43,923 bases of DNA, taken from a bacterium UBP6_UBA1209. GTDB lineage: Bacteria > UBP6 > UBA1177. Shown here in pieces: positions 16,882 through 25,198 of the stretch. The stretch covers positions 1 to 43,923 of the forward strand of contig DBXP01000038.1 in NCBI GenBank assembly GCA_002309575.1. The letters are read 5' to 3'. The notes beneath the pieces are model-generated. The model had not been told where the DNA came from. It ran no database searches and worked only from the letters and a program-made list of their open reading frames with translations. Within the stretch, counting starts at the first letter, position 1. Each line of letters opens with the position of its first letter. Position numbers and translations under genes: made by a program.

Positions 16882-17373
16882 TTACTTGTTTATCTGCTCG
16901 ATTACCAGCTTTGTAATATCATATTTGTCATCCGAATAGAGTGTCTGCTCCTTCGGAAGGACAATGTCGTAACCCTTTTGCAGAGCGATTTTCATCGCGA
17001 TTTTTTTAACTTTCTCGACAAACTCCTCCTGAGCGGCAGCATCTTTGGCCGCAAGCTTTTTCTCTTCCTGCTGAGCCATTGTCTGAAGCTCGTAAGCCTT
17101 CTTCTGGTACTCCTCGAGCATCGCCTGCTGAGCCTCTTCGGTCGCGAGCTTTCCCTCTTTCTTTATCTTCTCCTGAAGCTTCATGAGTTCAGCCTCTTTA
17201 GCCTTCAGGGCATCCTGGCTCTGCTTGAGCATCGCCTCGACTTTCTTTCTTTCTACCTCGACCTCTTTGGACGATGACCAAACCTTTTTAACGTCGATAA
17301 AGGCGATCTTTTGAGCGTAAACCGGTGTGATCATCAACAAAACAAACAGCGAAATCAAAATCTTGAACTTCAT
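16882..17373 (-). CDS. OmpH/Skp-family periplasmic chaperone
   Basis: 163 residues starting at 17373, where CGGAGGATAAA precedes the ATG and the product begins with a signal peptide (MKFKILISLFVLLMITPVYA). The mature protein starts with KIAFIDVKKVWSSSKEVEVE, the first-strand and helix pattern of OmpH/Skp, followed by a long charged coiled coil (about 45-120) and the closing strand GYDIVLPKEQTLYSDDKYDIT. Skp trimers hold unfolded outer-membrane proteins in the periplasm. Several beta-barrel genes in the window are plausible clients. It follows RlpA by 23 bases on the same strand, so it is likely in the same transcript. Confidence 0.9.
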   Translation of the reverse strand: MKFKILISLFVLLMITPVYAQKIAFIDVKKVWSSSKEVEVERKKVEAMLKQSQDALKAKEAELMKLQEKIKKEGKLATEEAQQAMLEEYQKKAYELQTMAQQEEKKLAAKDAAAQEEFVEKVKKIAMKIALQKGYDIVLPKEQTLYSDDKYDITKLVIEQINK

Positions 17374-17396
17374 TTTATCCTCCGGACAGTAAATTA

Positions 17397-18152
17397 TCAC
17401 AGTTCCTTCAGCGGAACCACCTTTGCAGTTTTAACCTCAGAAAACTTGCTCTTCAAATCTTCGTCGGCCTTCTCTTTCGAGTCGTACTTACCGTAACGCA
17501 CCTCGAACGATGAACCTTCAGTGTATATAAAAGTATCCTCGTCAAGTACGTTTTGGAAATTTTTTGCCTCGTTCAGGCTGCCGAACGAGTTAAGTGAAAT
17601 CGTATAAAAGCCGGCCTCCTGAGTCTCTTCCTCAGCCTTATTTTCCTGTTCAGGCTCTTTGTTTTCCAGCTCCTCCTGCACGGTCTCATCCTGCTTTTCA
17701 GGCTCGCTCTTCTGCACCACAGGCTTACTCTCCGCCTGCTTTGTGTCAGAGGAGAGCGAAACGACCTTGATTTTTGCGCGGATCTTACCTGACTGCAGAG
17801 GCGCGATCCTCTCGAATGCAGACTTTGTCAGGTCAACAACATTCTTGCCGGGTCTGTCTGTAACGACGACCTCGACAGAATCGCCCGTGTCAATGGAATA
17901 GACCTCAAGAACCGTACCGAACGGAAAACCTCGGGCCGCACAGGTCATGGCACTGTTTGAAAAAGCCTCGCCGTTCGCCATACCTTTGCCGTTGTATTCA
18001 TCGCTGTAGTATGTCGCATAAAGATAGTAAACATCACCTACAGCTACAGGGTGTTTGACCATGTACGGCGATTCGCAAGCCGCAAACAGAATTCCGAACA
18101 GCAAAACTATCAGGAAACTACTTATGTTTTTTCTTTTTGACCCTTTCACCAT
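17397..18152 (-). CDS. rlpA: RlpA-like lipoprotein with DPBB and SPOR domains
   Basis: 251 residues. A signal sequence ending in GILFAAC gives a probable lipid anchor. Residues about 42-130 form a double-psi beta-barrel of RlpA type (YATYYSDEYNGKGMANGEAF, then PFGTVLEVYS and VVVTDRPGKNVVDLTKSAF). A Glu/Gln/Lys-rich linker follows, and a C-terminal SPOR domain (about 178-251, FYTISLNSFGSLNEAKNF) that would bind denuded septal glycan. RlpA in Pseudomonas is a lytic transglycosylase; the usual catalytic Glu/Asp neighbourhood is only partly recognisable here. The gene overlaps the end of the Wzc-like gene by 35 bases, because the best ATG lies inside it. It may help polymers or machines pass the peptidoglycan. 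Confidence 0.85.
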   Translation of the reverse strand: MVKGSKRKNISSFLIVLLFGILFAACESPYMVKHPVAVGDVYYLYATYYSDEYNGKGMANGEAFSNSAMTCAARGFPFGTVLEVYSIDTGDSVEVVVTDRPGKNVVDLTKSAFERIAPLQSGKIRAKIKVVSLSSDTKQAESKPVVQKSEPEKQDETVQEELENKEPEQENKAEEETQEAGFYTISLNSFGSLNEAKNFQNVLDEDTFIYTEGSSFEVRYGKYDSKEKADEDLKSKFSEVKTAKVVPLKEL

Positions 18153-20298
18153 TCTCTTCCGAATAGTAATAATAATAGTGCGTCCTGTACGACGACCTCG
18201 AGTACGAGTAGCCGTAGTAGGAATTATAACCCTTCTCCTGCCTTACATCAAAGTTGTTGACTGCGATTCCAAGCAGGTGGATTGTCGGTTTCTTCAGACC
18301 GGCAATAGCTGATCTGAGAATATCCTTCGGCGTTTTGGCAATATTAACGACCAGAACAACTCCGTCCACCAGCGATGCAATCGTTGCCGCGTCCGATACC
18401 GGCACAACAGGCGGAGTATCGAGGATCACGATATCATACATCGACGAAAGCTGCTTGATTATATCGGCAAAACGAGAGCTTTCAAGAAGCTCTGCTGGAT
18501 TTGGCGGAATTTCACCGGCAGTTATGACATCAATGCCCTCGTAGACATTTTTGTTGATAGCCTGATCCACCGTGCAGTCGCCTATTATAAGAGTTGAAAG
18601 CCCGACCTCGTGTTCAAGTCCGAAAACCTTGTGAAGTCTGGGTTTTCTAAGGTCGGCATCAATCAGCAGAACGCGTTTCCCGGCAATGGAATAGCCGACA
18701 CCGATGTTTGACGAGACCGTCGTTTTTCCCTCGTGAGGCAGGCAGCTTGAAACAAGCATGGTTTTGATATTTTTGTCGTAGTTGCCCAGCTTGATATTTG
18801 TCCTAAGCGTTCTGAATGCCTCGGTAGCCAGGGACTGTTTGCTTTTCTCCTCAAAAGAGATTTCCGGGAATTTGGCATCCTCTGGAGGCTTGAACTTAGG
18901 AACGACCGCAAGAATCGGCAGTTCTGACGCCTTTTCCAGTTCGCTGAAACTTCTGAATTTAGTGTCAAAGAACTCGATAACAAAGATCGAACCGAAGCCG
19001 AGAATAATTGCGATAGCAAAACCAACAATAATAAATCTTGGTCTGTTCGGCTTTACAGGGTTCTTCGCTTTGAGCGCCTTATCTATCAGACGGACATTGT
19101 TATTCTTCAGAAGCGAGCTCAAATCAGCCTGTTTCGAGCGCTCCAGGACGATATCGTAAAGCTTTTTGTTCGTCTCTACCTCGCGAAGCAGTTTGCTGTA
19201 GTTTATATCAAGCTTATTAAGCTCAAGAGCATCCTTTTGCGCCGTGCTGAGCATACTTCTGTTCTTTTTTATCTCGCTTTCAAGGGTACTGAGTTCAAGA
19301 TTGTAGCTTCTGATTACAAGCTCGACCTCCTTTCTCAGAGCCTCTTTCAGCGAATCCCTCTCGGCAACAAGAGCCATATATTTCGGGTGCTTTTCGCCAT
19401 AGAACTGCTCCATTTCGCGGATCTGCGAATTGATCTCGAAATATTTGTTCTTGAGTGCATCGACCATCTTGTTGTCGTTGCTGATCTCTTTCAAAAAAGC
19501 ATCCTCAGGATTGTCGAGATTCAGCTTTGAATACTCCTCTATCTTGGCATCAAGAGCGTTTTTGGCAATCTCCTGCGTTGTCAGGATATCGGTCAGCTTT
19601 ACGATTTTGGTTGTCAGAAGCTGCTGTTTTGCCTCAAAGGTTGTTGCAAGAACATTGTTGTCCTGTTTGAACTCGAAAAGAGAGACCTCCGAATCCTCCA
19701 GACTCTTTTTCAAGCTTATACTCTGGTCAGTGAGCCAGCGTGCCGCATCCTTTGTTTCAACATATTTTTTTTCAAGATTGAACTCTATGTATGCCTCTGC
19801 AACCGCGTTGGCAAAGAACTGAGCCTTTTCCGGATCACGATCCTCTACCGTTATCTCTATAATGCTTGTCTCTTTTTTGCTGTTTACTGAAAGACGCTTC
19901 AAAAAAATAGCGATCGGATCAATATCAGCAACTTTTTCCGGAGGAATTTCCGTAAGATCGACCCCAAGATATTCCAAAACGTTATCGCCGGGAATCATTT
20001 CAAGAACCTTCTGCGCCACTGCGCGGCTTTGAATGATTTCGTACTGAGTGTTGTAATATAACTCAGCTAAACGAGAATTAGGCGCACCCTGATTCTGCAT
20101 AAAGTCAATCTGCTTTCCAAGCACATCAGATGACTTCACATCAAGCTCTATAGTGGCTGTAGCATCGTATATCTTGGGCAGGCGATTAAGGTAGACTATC
20201 GTAAAAGTAACAACAACGATAACAACAGCTATAAAGAAATACAGGTGCCGTCTAAAGGCTACCAGCAGCTGCCTGATATCAATTTCCTGCTCATTCAT
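18118..20298 (-). CDS. Wzc-type polysaccharide co-polymerase and tyrosine autokinase
   Basis: 726 residues. A Wzz chain-length domain begins with IDIRQLLVAFRRH and a first membrane helix (about 17-38). A long periplasmic coiled coil (about 170-400) includes a GNVR-like stretch, and the second helix is at about 425-447 (RFIIVGFAIAIILGFGSIF). The cytoplasmic BY-kinase has Walker A SSCLPHEGKTTVSSN (near 520), Walker A' VLLIDADLRKP (near 542) and Walker B IVILDTPPV (near 620). The C-terminus is a Tyr cluster with 11 Tyr in about 25 residues, five in a row, then a Lys-rich end. Autophosphorylation there controls polymer export and length in this family. The start shares a TGATG with the OPX stop. 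Integral kinase plus Wzz in one chain is the proteobacterial form. Confidence 0.95.
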   Translation of the reverse strand: MNEQEIDIRQLLVAFRRHLYFFIAVVIVVVTFTIVYLNRLPKIYDATATIELDVKSSDVLGKQIDFMQNQGAPNSRLAELYYNTQYEIIQSRAVAQKVLEMIPGDNVLEYLGVDLTEIPPEKVADIDPIAIFLKRLSVNSKKETSIIEITVEDRDPEKAQFFANAVAEAYIEFNLEKKYVETKDAARWLTDQSISLKKSLEDSEVSLFEFKQDNNVLATTFEAKQQLLTTKIVKLTDILTTQEIAKNALDAKIEEYSKLNLDNPEDAFLKEISNDNKMVDALKNKYFEINSQIREMEQFYGEKHPKYMALVAERDSLKEALRKEVELVIRSYNLELSTLESEIKKNRSMLSTAQKDALELNKLDINYSKLLREVETNKKLYDIVLERSKQADLSSLLKNNNVRLIDKALKAKNPVKPNRPRFIIVGFAIAIILGFGSIFVIEFFDTKFRSFSELEKASELPILAVVPKFKPPEDAKFPEISFEEKSKQSLATEAFRTLRTNIKLGNYDKNIKTMLVSSCLPHEGKTTVSSNIGVGYSIAGKRVLLIDADLRKPRLHKVFGLEHEVGLSTLIIGDCTVDQAINKNVYEGIDVITAGEIPPNPAELLESSRFADIIKQLSSMYDIVILDTPPVVPVSDAATIASLVDGVVLVVNIAKTPKDILRSAIAGLKKPTIHLLGIAVNNFDVRQEKGYNSYYGYSYSRSSYRTHYYYYYSEENGERVKKKKHK

Positions 20299-20942
20299 CA
20301 GAAGAAACGTTCTCCGACAAAAATAATATCACCGGCTCTAAGGTAAAAATTCTCTTTTGAGCCGTTTACTATCGACTGGATGTTAATAACATAGCGCTTC
20401 TCTCTCCCGTCGGCCTCTTTCCTTGTAACAACGACATTGTTCAGATCTGCCGTCTGGGTGAATCCTCCTGAAAGAGTGATCGCCTCGACAACGCTCATTC
20501 TCGCTTTGATAGGAAAGCTTCCTGAATTTTTTACCTGTCCAAGGACAAAGATCCTCTTACTGATAACATCATCAACAAGAACCGTAACACTTGGATTTTT
20601 TATATATCCGTCACGTAAAAGATCTGAAATTTTTGCTGCAAGGGTAAAATTATTGAGACCATTGACGTTGATCTCGCCAATAAACGGGAACATGATTAAA
20701 CCGCCTGGACTTACCTGATAAGAACCAGAAAGCTCCTTTTCGTTATAAACCTGAATAACCAGGCGGTCACCTGGACCAATCATTGCAAAATCGTCGTCCT
20801 CCTCTTCGTTGCTGTCGGAAACTGCAAGAGAGACACCCTGTTTTGCTTTTGAATCATCGGATTCTCCCACTCTTATTGCACAAGAAGAAAACAATATAAG
20901 AGTCGAAAAAGCTGCAAAAAGAAGAGAAAGGGAAATTTTCAT
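20298..20942 (-). CDS. Short Wza/OPX polysaccharide-export lipoprotein
   Basis: 214 residues. The signal peptide ends LILFSSC (lipidated Cys21). A poly-export (PES) domain follows at about 50-125 (MIGPGDRLVIQVYNEKELSG, then VSPGGLIMFPFIGEI), then one SLBB domain at about 130-210 (FVLGQVKNSGSFPI, ITLSGGFTQTADLNNVVVTR). It ends at once after the domain with IIFVGERFF, so the C-terminal amphipathic helix with which E. coli Wza (about 380 residues) crosses the outer membrane is absent. Short OPX proteins of this type are known to need a separate beta-barrel porin, and a barrel gene ends 4 bases upstream. The stop is coupled to the Wzc-like start. Confidence 0.93.
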   Translation of the reverse strand: MKISLSLLFAAFSTLILFSSCAIRVGESDDSKAKQGVSLAVSDSNEEEDDDFAMIGPGDRLVIQVYNEKELSGSYQVSPGGLIMFPFIGEINVNGLNNFTLAAKISDLLRDGYIKNPSVTVLVDDVISKRIFVLGQVKNSGSFPIKARMSVVEAITLSGGFTQTADLNNVVVTRKEADGREKRYVINIQSIVNGSKENFYLRAGDIIFVGERFF

Positions 20943-20946
20943 TTAA

Positions 20947-22362
20947 TTAGTAGTCAAGAACTACCGAAAGAAGAACTCTGTGGTCAATATAGTTGTAATG
21001 GGATGTAGTTGTTACCTTGCTTCCTTCAGAGAGATAATCAACCACTGTTTTCTTGTAGTAGTCCGTGTCCTTATACTCGAAGCTGTAGCTGAGCTTGAGA
21101 CCGAGCCATGCAAGAATATTGTATGAGAATGACGGAGTAAGCTGAATTAAATGGTCAGCACGTCTGCCTGAAGGCATTACAACCTCATACTTCGTTACAA
21201 CAGTATCTGTATCATCCTTTATCTCGTTGGTATAAGAACCATCGTTCTGTGCAGTCCACTCATCCTTTCCTGAATATTCAATTGACTTGCCGTAATTCAG
21301 ATAGGAGTAACTGAAATTGAGTGCAGCAAGAAATACCTTGGCAAACTTCTGGTTGAAATTAAGGTAGACCTTGTGGGTACCTGACCAGGAATATGTTGCC
21401 GAGGGCTTTACATTTCTGAGGTAACCAAGTGCAAGATATGTTCCCTTTTCATGTTTGAAAACCATCTCAAGGTTTGCATTGTAGTCGTGTCTAGCCTCAT
21501 CCCCGAAGACTCCCGTGTAACCAGCTGAAATCTTCGTTGAGATATGCTGGGAAACCTGTCCCATAAGACCTACATGGATGTTGAAAGGAATTGATCTTGC
21601 TGCGCTGCGGATAGAAGATTCGTAGTAATCCTGATATCTGACCGCCACAGTGGTAAATGCCATTGTACGCGGGAGGAATTTCCATCTTCCGAAGAAATTA
21701 GCCATTGCAGATACATAGTTGTAGTCCTTCATGGCGTCACGGTCTTTTGAATCCTCGTAATAGTTCAAATCAACTCCAAGCGTGACTTTACCGAAAAGAG
21801 TATCAGCCGGATTTTTAAACGAAACAGCTGTTTCAAACGCATTCAGCAGATTTCTGTGCTTGCCTGAAAGCTCCTGACCGTCCGGAGATGATGATCTTGA
21901 AAGAGTGTCCTTGAACTCAAAAATCACCAGACCGCTCTTGTTGAATTCTCCAAGGATCGTTGCCTTGAGATCGAGCTCAGAGAGCTTCTTTGATGTTTTG
22001 GAATCTTCAAGACCAAGATAATGGTTATAATCGAAGTAAACACCGAAACCGACTGTCTTGTCAGAATCATCGAGTTTGATCCTGATAGAAGGAGCATAGT
22101 GGAGAATCAAATCAGAGATAATCTCTGCCTTCTTTTCTGTAGTTGTTCCATCAGCATCTTCAGTTACCGTTACAGTATCTTCGGAAGCCTTTGTTGTGTT
22201 TGACTCAAACTCAGGGGTAAGCGTAATACCAAGATCCAGCATCGTATCTTTGGTTATTTTGAAACCCTTTTGCGGAGCCTCGTCAGCAACAAGCTGCAGA
22301 CCAGCAACAAAAAACAAGATAAGAACAATGATCGTAACCTTTGAAAATCTTTTGTTAAACAT
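20947..22362 (-). CDS. Outer-membrane beta-barrel, likely partner of the OPX protein
   Basis: 471 residues with a signal peptide (start MFNKRFSKVTIIVLILFFVAG). The mature part is a run of amphipathic strands typical of 'putative beta-barrel porin 2' proteins: LILHYAPSIRIKLDDSD, VGFGVYFDYNHYLGLED, KATILGEFNKSGLVIFEF, LGLKLSYSFEYKDTDYY, and a terminal strand ending VLLSVVLDY. A length of 471 would suit about 18 strands. In Myxococcus, short OPX proteins work with such barrels (Wzp/EpsX type) as the outer-membrane exit pore for polysaccharide. The gene lies directly upstream of the OPX and Wzc genes in one transcript. That functional pairing is inferred from position and length; no polymer type can be assigned, as no glycosyltransferase, Wzx or Wzy is present. 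Confidence 0.85.
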   Translation of the reverse strand: MFNKRFSKVTIIVLILFFVAGLQLVADEAPQKGFKITKDTMLDLGITLTPEFESNTTKASEDTVTVTEDADGTTTEKKAEIISDLILHYAPSIRIKLDDSDKTVGFGVYFDYNHYLGLEDSKTSKKLSELDLKATILGEFNKSGLVIFEFKDTLSRSSSPDGQELSGKHRNLLNAFETAVSFKNPADTLFGKVTLGVDLNYYEDSKDRDAMKDYNYVSAMANFFGRWKFLPRTMAFTTVAVRYQDYYESSIRSAARSIPFNIHVGLMGQVSQHISTKISAGYTGVFGDEARHDYNANLEMVFKHEKGTYLALGYLRNVKPSATYSWSGTHKVYLNFNQKFAKVFLAALNFSYSYLNYGKSIEYSGKDEWTAQNDGSYTNEIKDDTDTVVTKYEVVMPSGRRADHLIQLTPSFSYNILAWLGLKLSYSFEYKDTDYYKKTVVDYLSEGSKVTTTSHYNYIDHRVLLSVVLDY

Positions 22363-22385
22363 GAGATATAAACCTAAGCAATAAT

Positions 22386-23102
22386 TTATTCAGTACGACT
22401 TACCGCTTCCCAACTAGGACGCTCCTCAGGAGTCTCCGTTGTTTCTCCAACTGATGCAGTTATAGGATCTGAAGAATTGGAATTTGACGGAGCCTCTGTC
22501 ATATCAGATCCGTCCTGACCGGCTGCATCAGCCATATCCGAACCGGAGACTGATGATGTATCCAACTCTGTAACCATGCCATCAGTGTTGTCAGATGTCA
22601 TAGCAGCAGTAACACTCTCTTCTTTAGAATCTGAAGAGACAGTATTTTCATCTACCGGAGAGGGATTAACCGCATCAGCAGGAACTCTTGCGACCGAAGA
22701 TGTGTTGGCTGCGTTCGGATTGCTTCTCTCACATGCCTGAGCCTGAGCATATGCCTCATCCGCAACTTCAGAGAATTGACGCAGATTAATCATCTTCCCC
22801 TGCGCTTCCCTGATATTGCCGGCGCTTACTGCTGAGGAAATTTCACCTGCCATCTGCGTAGCACTTTGTGAATAACCGGAAACCCTGCTTGCCTGCCCCT
22901 TAACACAACTGAGCCACTTGGTGTCTTTAGCCTTCTCTGCCTCTTTGCTCAAGCTGGCAATGTTCTGTTCCGCAGCAGCAATAGACGCCAAAAAGCCGTC
23001 TACCTCTCCCATCAGCGAATTCGGATCGACCACATCTCCCTCTTCCGCCCAAACAGGCAGAACAAAAAGAAAGCCAAAAAACAAAACTGTTAATTTACGC
23101 AT
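22386..23102 (-). CDS. Exported hypothetical protein with Ser/Asp-rich tail
   Basis: 238 residues from the ATG at 23102, giving a signal peptide (MRKLTVLFFGFLFVLPVWA). The ordered part (about 20-125) is helical with exactly two Cys (in KWLSCVKGQASRV and QAQACERSNPN), likely a disulfide in the periplasm. The pattern of a helix, Cys, helix, Cys suggests a small helical bundle. The rest (about 130-238) is Ser/Thr/Asp/Glu/Pro-rich and probably disordered. No family was recognised. It sits between the FHA-like/AgmX gene (23-base gap) and the polysaccharide barrel gene, so it could belong to either system. The ribosome binding site is weak (GAGAG). Confidence 0.75.
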   Translation of the reverse strand: MRKLTVLFFGFLFVLPVWAEEGDVVDPNSLMGEVDGFLASIAAAEQNIASLSKEAEKAKDTKWLSCVKGQASRVSGYSQSATQMAGEISSAVSAGNIREAQGKMINLRQFSEVADEAYAQAQACERSNPNAANTSSVARVPADAVNPSPVDENTVSSDSKEESVTAAMTSDNTDGMVTELDTSSVSGSDMADAAGQDGSDMTEAPSNSNSSDPITASVGETTETPEERPSWEAVSRTE

Positions 23103-23125
23103 AATCAAAATCTCTCATCAACAAA

Positions 23126-24529
23126 TTAATTAGTAAATACAAACGGGAATGTAACGCTAGCAGGACCGCCGTCCGGTTTCGGGAAACGAAGCCTGCTGAC
23201 AATTCCCTTAATACACTTCGCAACCTCGGGATCTTTAATCGTATCTTCGGTAATATCAACACTTTCAACACGACCGGAAGTTCCGATTACGATTGTTACA
23301 GATACTTTACCCTTTAGGGTAGGATTTGCAAGCAATGCCTTATCGTAACATCTCTTAACAGCCTTGCTGCTGTTTTTAATTGTTTTTGCTACACTTGCAG
23401 AATCGACTTCGCCGTCGACCTCAGGTGCACCGACAGATGTCTTTCCGACAACAGCCTTCTCTGTTCTGCCTTTTACTGCTACAGAACCAGATGATTTTTC
23501 AACTTTAAGATCATCAATTTTAGCAGTTTCAACAGCACCAGCATCGCCCTTTCTGCTACGCTGAGAGGAGCTTGTTGCGACACCTATCTGTTTTACGCCG
23601 GCAAGAGCTGAATCGATATCTCTATCCTTACCGCCGTCTCCAAGAACATCGGCAATAACGCCGCCCGTTCCGCCTTCACCGACTGTACCGATCATTTTAA
23701 GAAGTCCCATTCCTGCGACTTTTTTCTGCATTTCAGCTGTACGAATCGACTCCTCACGCTGAATTGTCGAAGCATCTCTCGGTTTTTCATGGGTCTTCTG
23801 AGCCTGAGCCGGAGCTTCCTGCTCAGGCTGCTTTTGCTTTTTCGCTGTTGCTGCACCGCTTGCATTCTCAAGCGGCTCCTCTTTCGGAGTCTCCTCTTTT
23901 TCTTTCAGATTAAGTTCCTCTTCTGCCTTAACCTCCTCGATGTCCGGAGCAATAAGTTTCGCAAAACGGTTAGGAACTTCCGTAAGCTCTGTCGGCTCCG
24001 GATCCGGGACGTTCGCGATGTAAACTCCGAAGAAGAAGTAACCGATAATCATCATTCCGACCATAATCGAAACAAAGACCCAGTCAAAACGCTCTGTCCA
24101 CGAACCCTTAATTGACTTCGGCAACCTCAATTTCGGTGGTTGCGGCGAGGGCATAACAAATTGGAAAACTATTGTTACATCTCCGATTGAGATCTTTCCC
24201 TTCATCTCCTTGGAAATAGGATAAACAAAGACACCGCCGCTCTTTTTGAAGGTTCCGTTTTTCAGTGCGTCGGAAACATCCAGCTCACGACCGTCACCGT
24301 TATAAACCTTACCTGTCATTTCTCTAGTTAAGGTAAGCTCATAGTGATTCCCTTTGTATGCAAAAACAGGGAACTTGCCTGGAAGAGATGATGACGGGAT
24401 AACAAAGTGCGATTTCGTGGAATCTCCCATATAAACGGTTTCAGGTTGTCTGAACACCTGATTATCAAGAAGCCTTCCGTTTTGTATAATTCCTACTCGT
24501 AAAACCCTTTCAGTTATCTTCTGGGGCAT
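23126..24529 (-). CDS. GltG/NfsG-like protein: FHA-like domain, one TM helix, AgmX/PglI C-terminal domain (copy B)
   Basis: 467 residues. The cytoplasmic N-terminal domain (about 8-127) is all beta and reads like a diverged FHA domain (PETVYMGDSTKSHFVIPSSS, GKISIGDVTIVFQFV). One membrane helix follows (about 149-172, DWVFVSIMVGMMIIGYFFFG). The periplasmic linker is Glu/Lys/Gln-rich, then mixed. The last 100 residues form an AgmX/PglI (TonB-like) domain: VAKTIKNSSKAVKRCYDKALLANPTLKGKVSVTI, ending RLRFPKPDGGPASVTFPFVF, with two Cys in the expected places. In Myxococcus such proteins couple the AglRQS motor to outer-membrane parts. The TolQ-TolR-TolR genes are directly upstream. A paralogue lies at 36452-37867. 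Confidence 0.9.
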   Translation of the reverse strand: MPQKITERVLRVGIIQNGRLLDNQVFRQPETVYMGDSTKSHFVIPSSSLPGKFPVFAYKGNHYELTLTREMTGKVYNGDGRELDVSDALKNGTFKKSGGVFVYPISKEMKGKISIGDVTIVFQFVMPSPQPPKLRLPKSIKGSWTERFDWVFVSIMVGMMIIGYFFFGVYIANVPDPEPTELTEVPNRFAKLIAPDIEEVKAEEELNLKEKEETPKEEPLENASGAATAKKQKQPEQEAPAQAQKTHEKPRDASTIQREESIRTAEMQKKVAGMGLLKMIGTVGEGGTGGVIADVLGDGGKDRDIDSALAGVKQIGVATSSSQRSRKGDAGAVETAKIDDLKVEKSSGSVAVKGRTEKAVVGKTSVGAPEVDGEVDSASVAKTIKNSSKAVKRCYDKALLANPTLKGKVSVTIVIGTSGRVESVDITEDTIKDPEVAKCIKGIVSRLRFPKPDGGPASVTFPFVFTN

Positions 24530-24580
24530 AATGACCTCTTAAAAATGCAACAATAATTAACCAAAGTTCATAAAATTCTC

Positions 24581-24603
24581 GGGCGGTCGGATTCCGACCG
24601 CCC
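24581..24603 (-). promoter_or_regulatory. Perfect GC-rich stem-loop between tolR-like and AgmX-like genes
   Basis: GGGCGGTCGG (24581-24590), a 3-base loop and CCGACCGCCC (24594-24603) form a perfect 10-base-pair hairpin in the 81-base gap. On the minus strand, the direction of transcription, a T run comes before it and only GAGAATTTTATG after it, so it is not a canonical intrinsic terminator. It could be an attenuator or an mRNA-stability element that lowers or protects one part of the transcript. It is the strongest hairpin I noticed in any intergenic gap of the window. Confidence 0.7.
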
Positions 24604-24610
24604 TAAAAAA

Positions 24611-25189
24611 CTAACCAGCACTGCTTACAGTCGCAAACTTAAAGTTCGAGAACTCAGCCTGACCTGCAGTGTACATAACCTCAGTCAGCAGACGATACGG
24701 AATCTCTTTATCCATAACGATTGTGCAGACACCGTCAAACTTAACGGTCGGGTTAATTGCCTCAAGCCTTCTTTTCTTCTCAACAGCCTCGACCAAAATC
24801 TTATTCAAAGGGATAATGAAATAAGCATCTTCGCCGCCGCGCTTTTGAGACGCCTCGACCTTTCCATCCTTAACGACTGTAACCGGCTCGTTGTCAACAA
24901 CGATTGACGACTTCGCAACCGTAACTGTAACAGTTGCTGCCGGCTGCAGCATTGATGTAGATCTTGGAATATCCAAGTCCGGACCCGGAGTAATGTTAAT
25001 CGGGTCTGTAGCATAGCTCTTAAGCAGGAAAACAAGCATGATGGTAAGAATATCCATGAGCGAGTTAATATTAACACGCTGAGGACCGCCACCACCTTTG
25101 TGTCCTTTATTGGCCCTTTTCTTGGCCATCAGGACTTCTTCTTCGTAGTTATCGGGGAGATACTCGTAAGTTCTTTTATCTTCTGCCAT
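24611..25189 (-). CDS. ExbD/TolR-family motor protein with the conserved membrane Asp
   Basis: 192 residues. A cytoplasmic N-terminus rich in basic residues (AKKRANKGHKGGGG) leads to one membrane helix (about 42-60, INSLMDILTIMLVFLLKSYA), with the conserved proton-carrying Asp at 46. A periplasmic domain of about 130 residues follows, with a TolR-like strand set (ATVTVTVAKSSIVVDNEPV) and an ending of the type CTIVMDKEIPYRLLTEVMYTAGQAEFSNFKFATV. It matches the AglQ/AglS kind of TolR used in Myxococcus gliding. Its gene begins 9 bases after the other tolR-like gene's stop. With TolQ it should form the proton channel. Confidence 0.93.
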   Translation of the reverse strand: MAEDKRTYEYLPDNYEEEVLMAKKRANKGHKGGGGPQRVNINSLMDILTIMLVFLLKSYATDPINITPGPDLDIPRSTSMLQPAATVTVTVAKSSIVVDNEPVTVVKDGKVEASQKRGGEDAYFIIPLNKILVEAVEKKRRLEAINPTVKFDGVCTIVMDKEIPYRLLTEVMYTAGQAEFSNFKFATVSSAG

Positions 25190-25198
25190 TTTCTCCTC

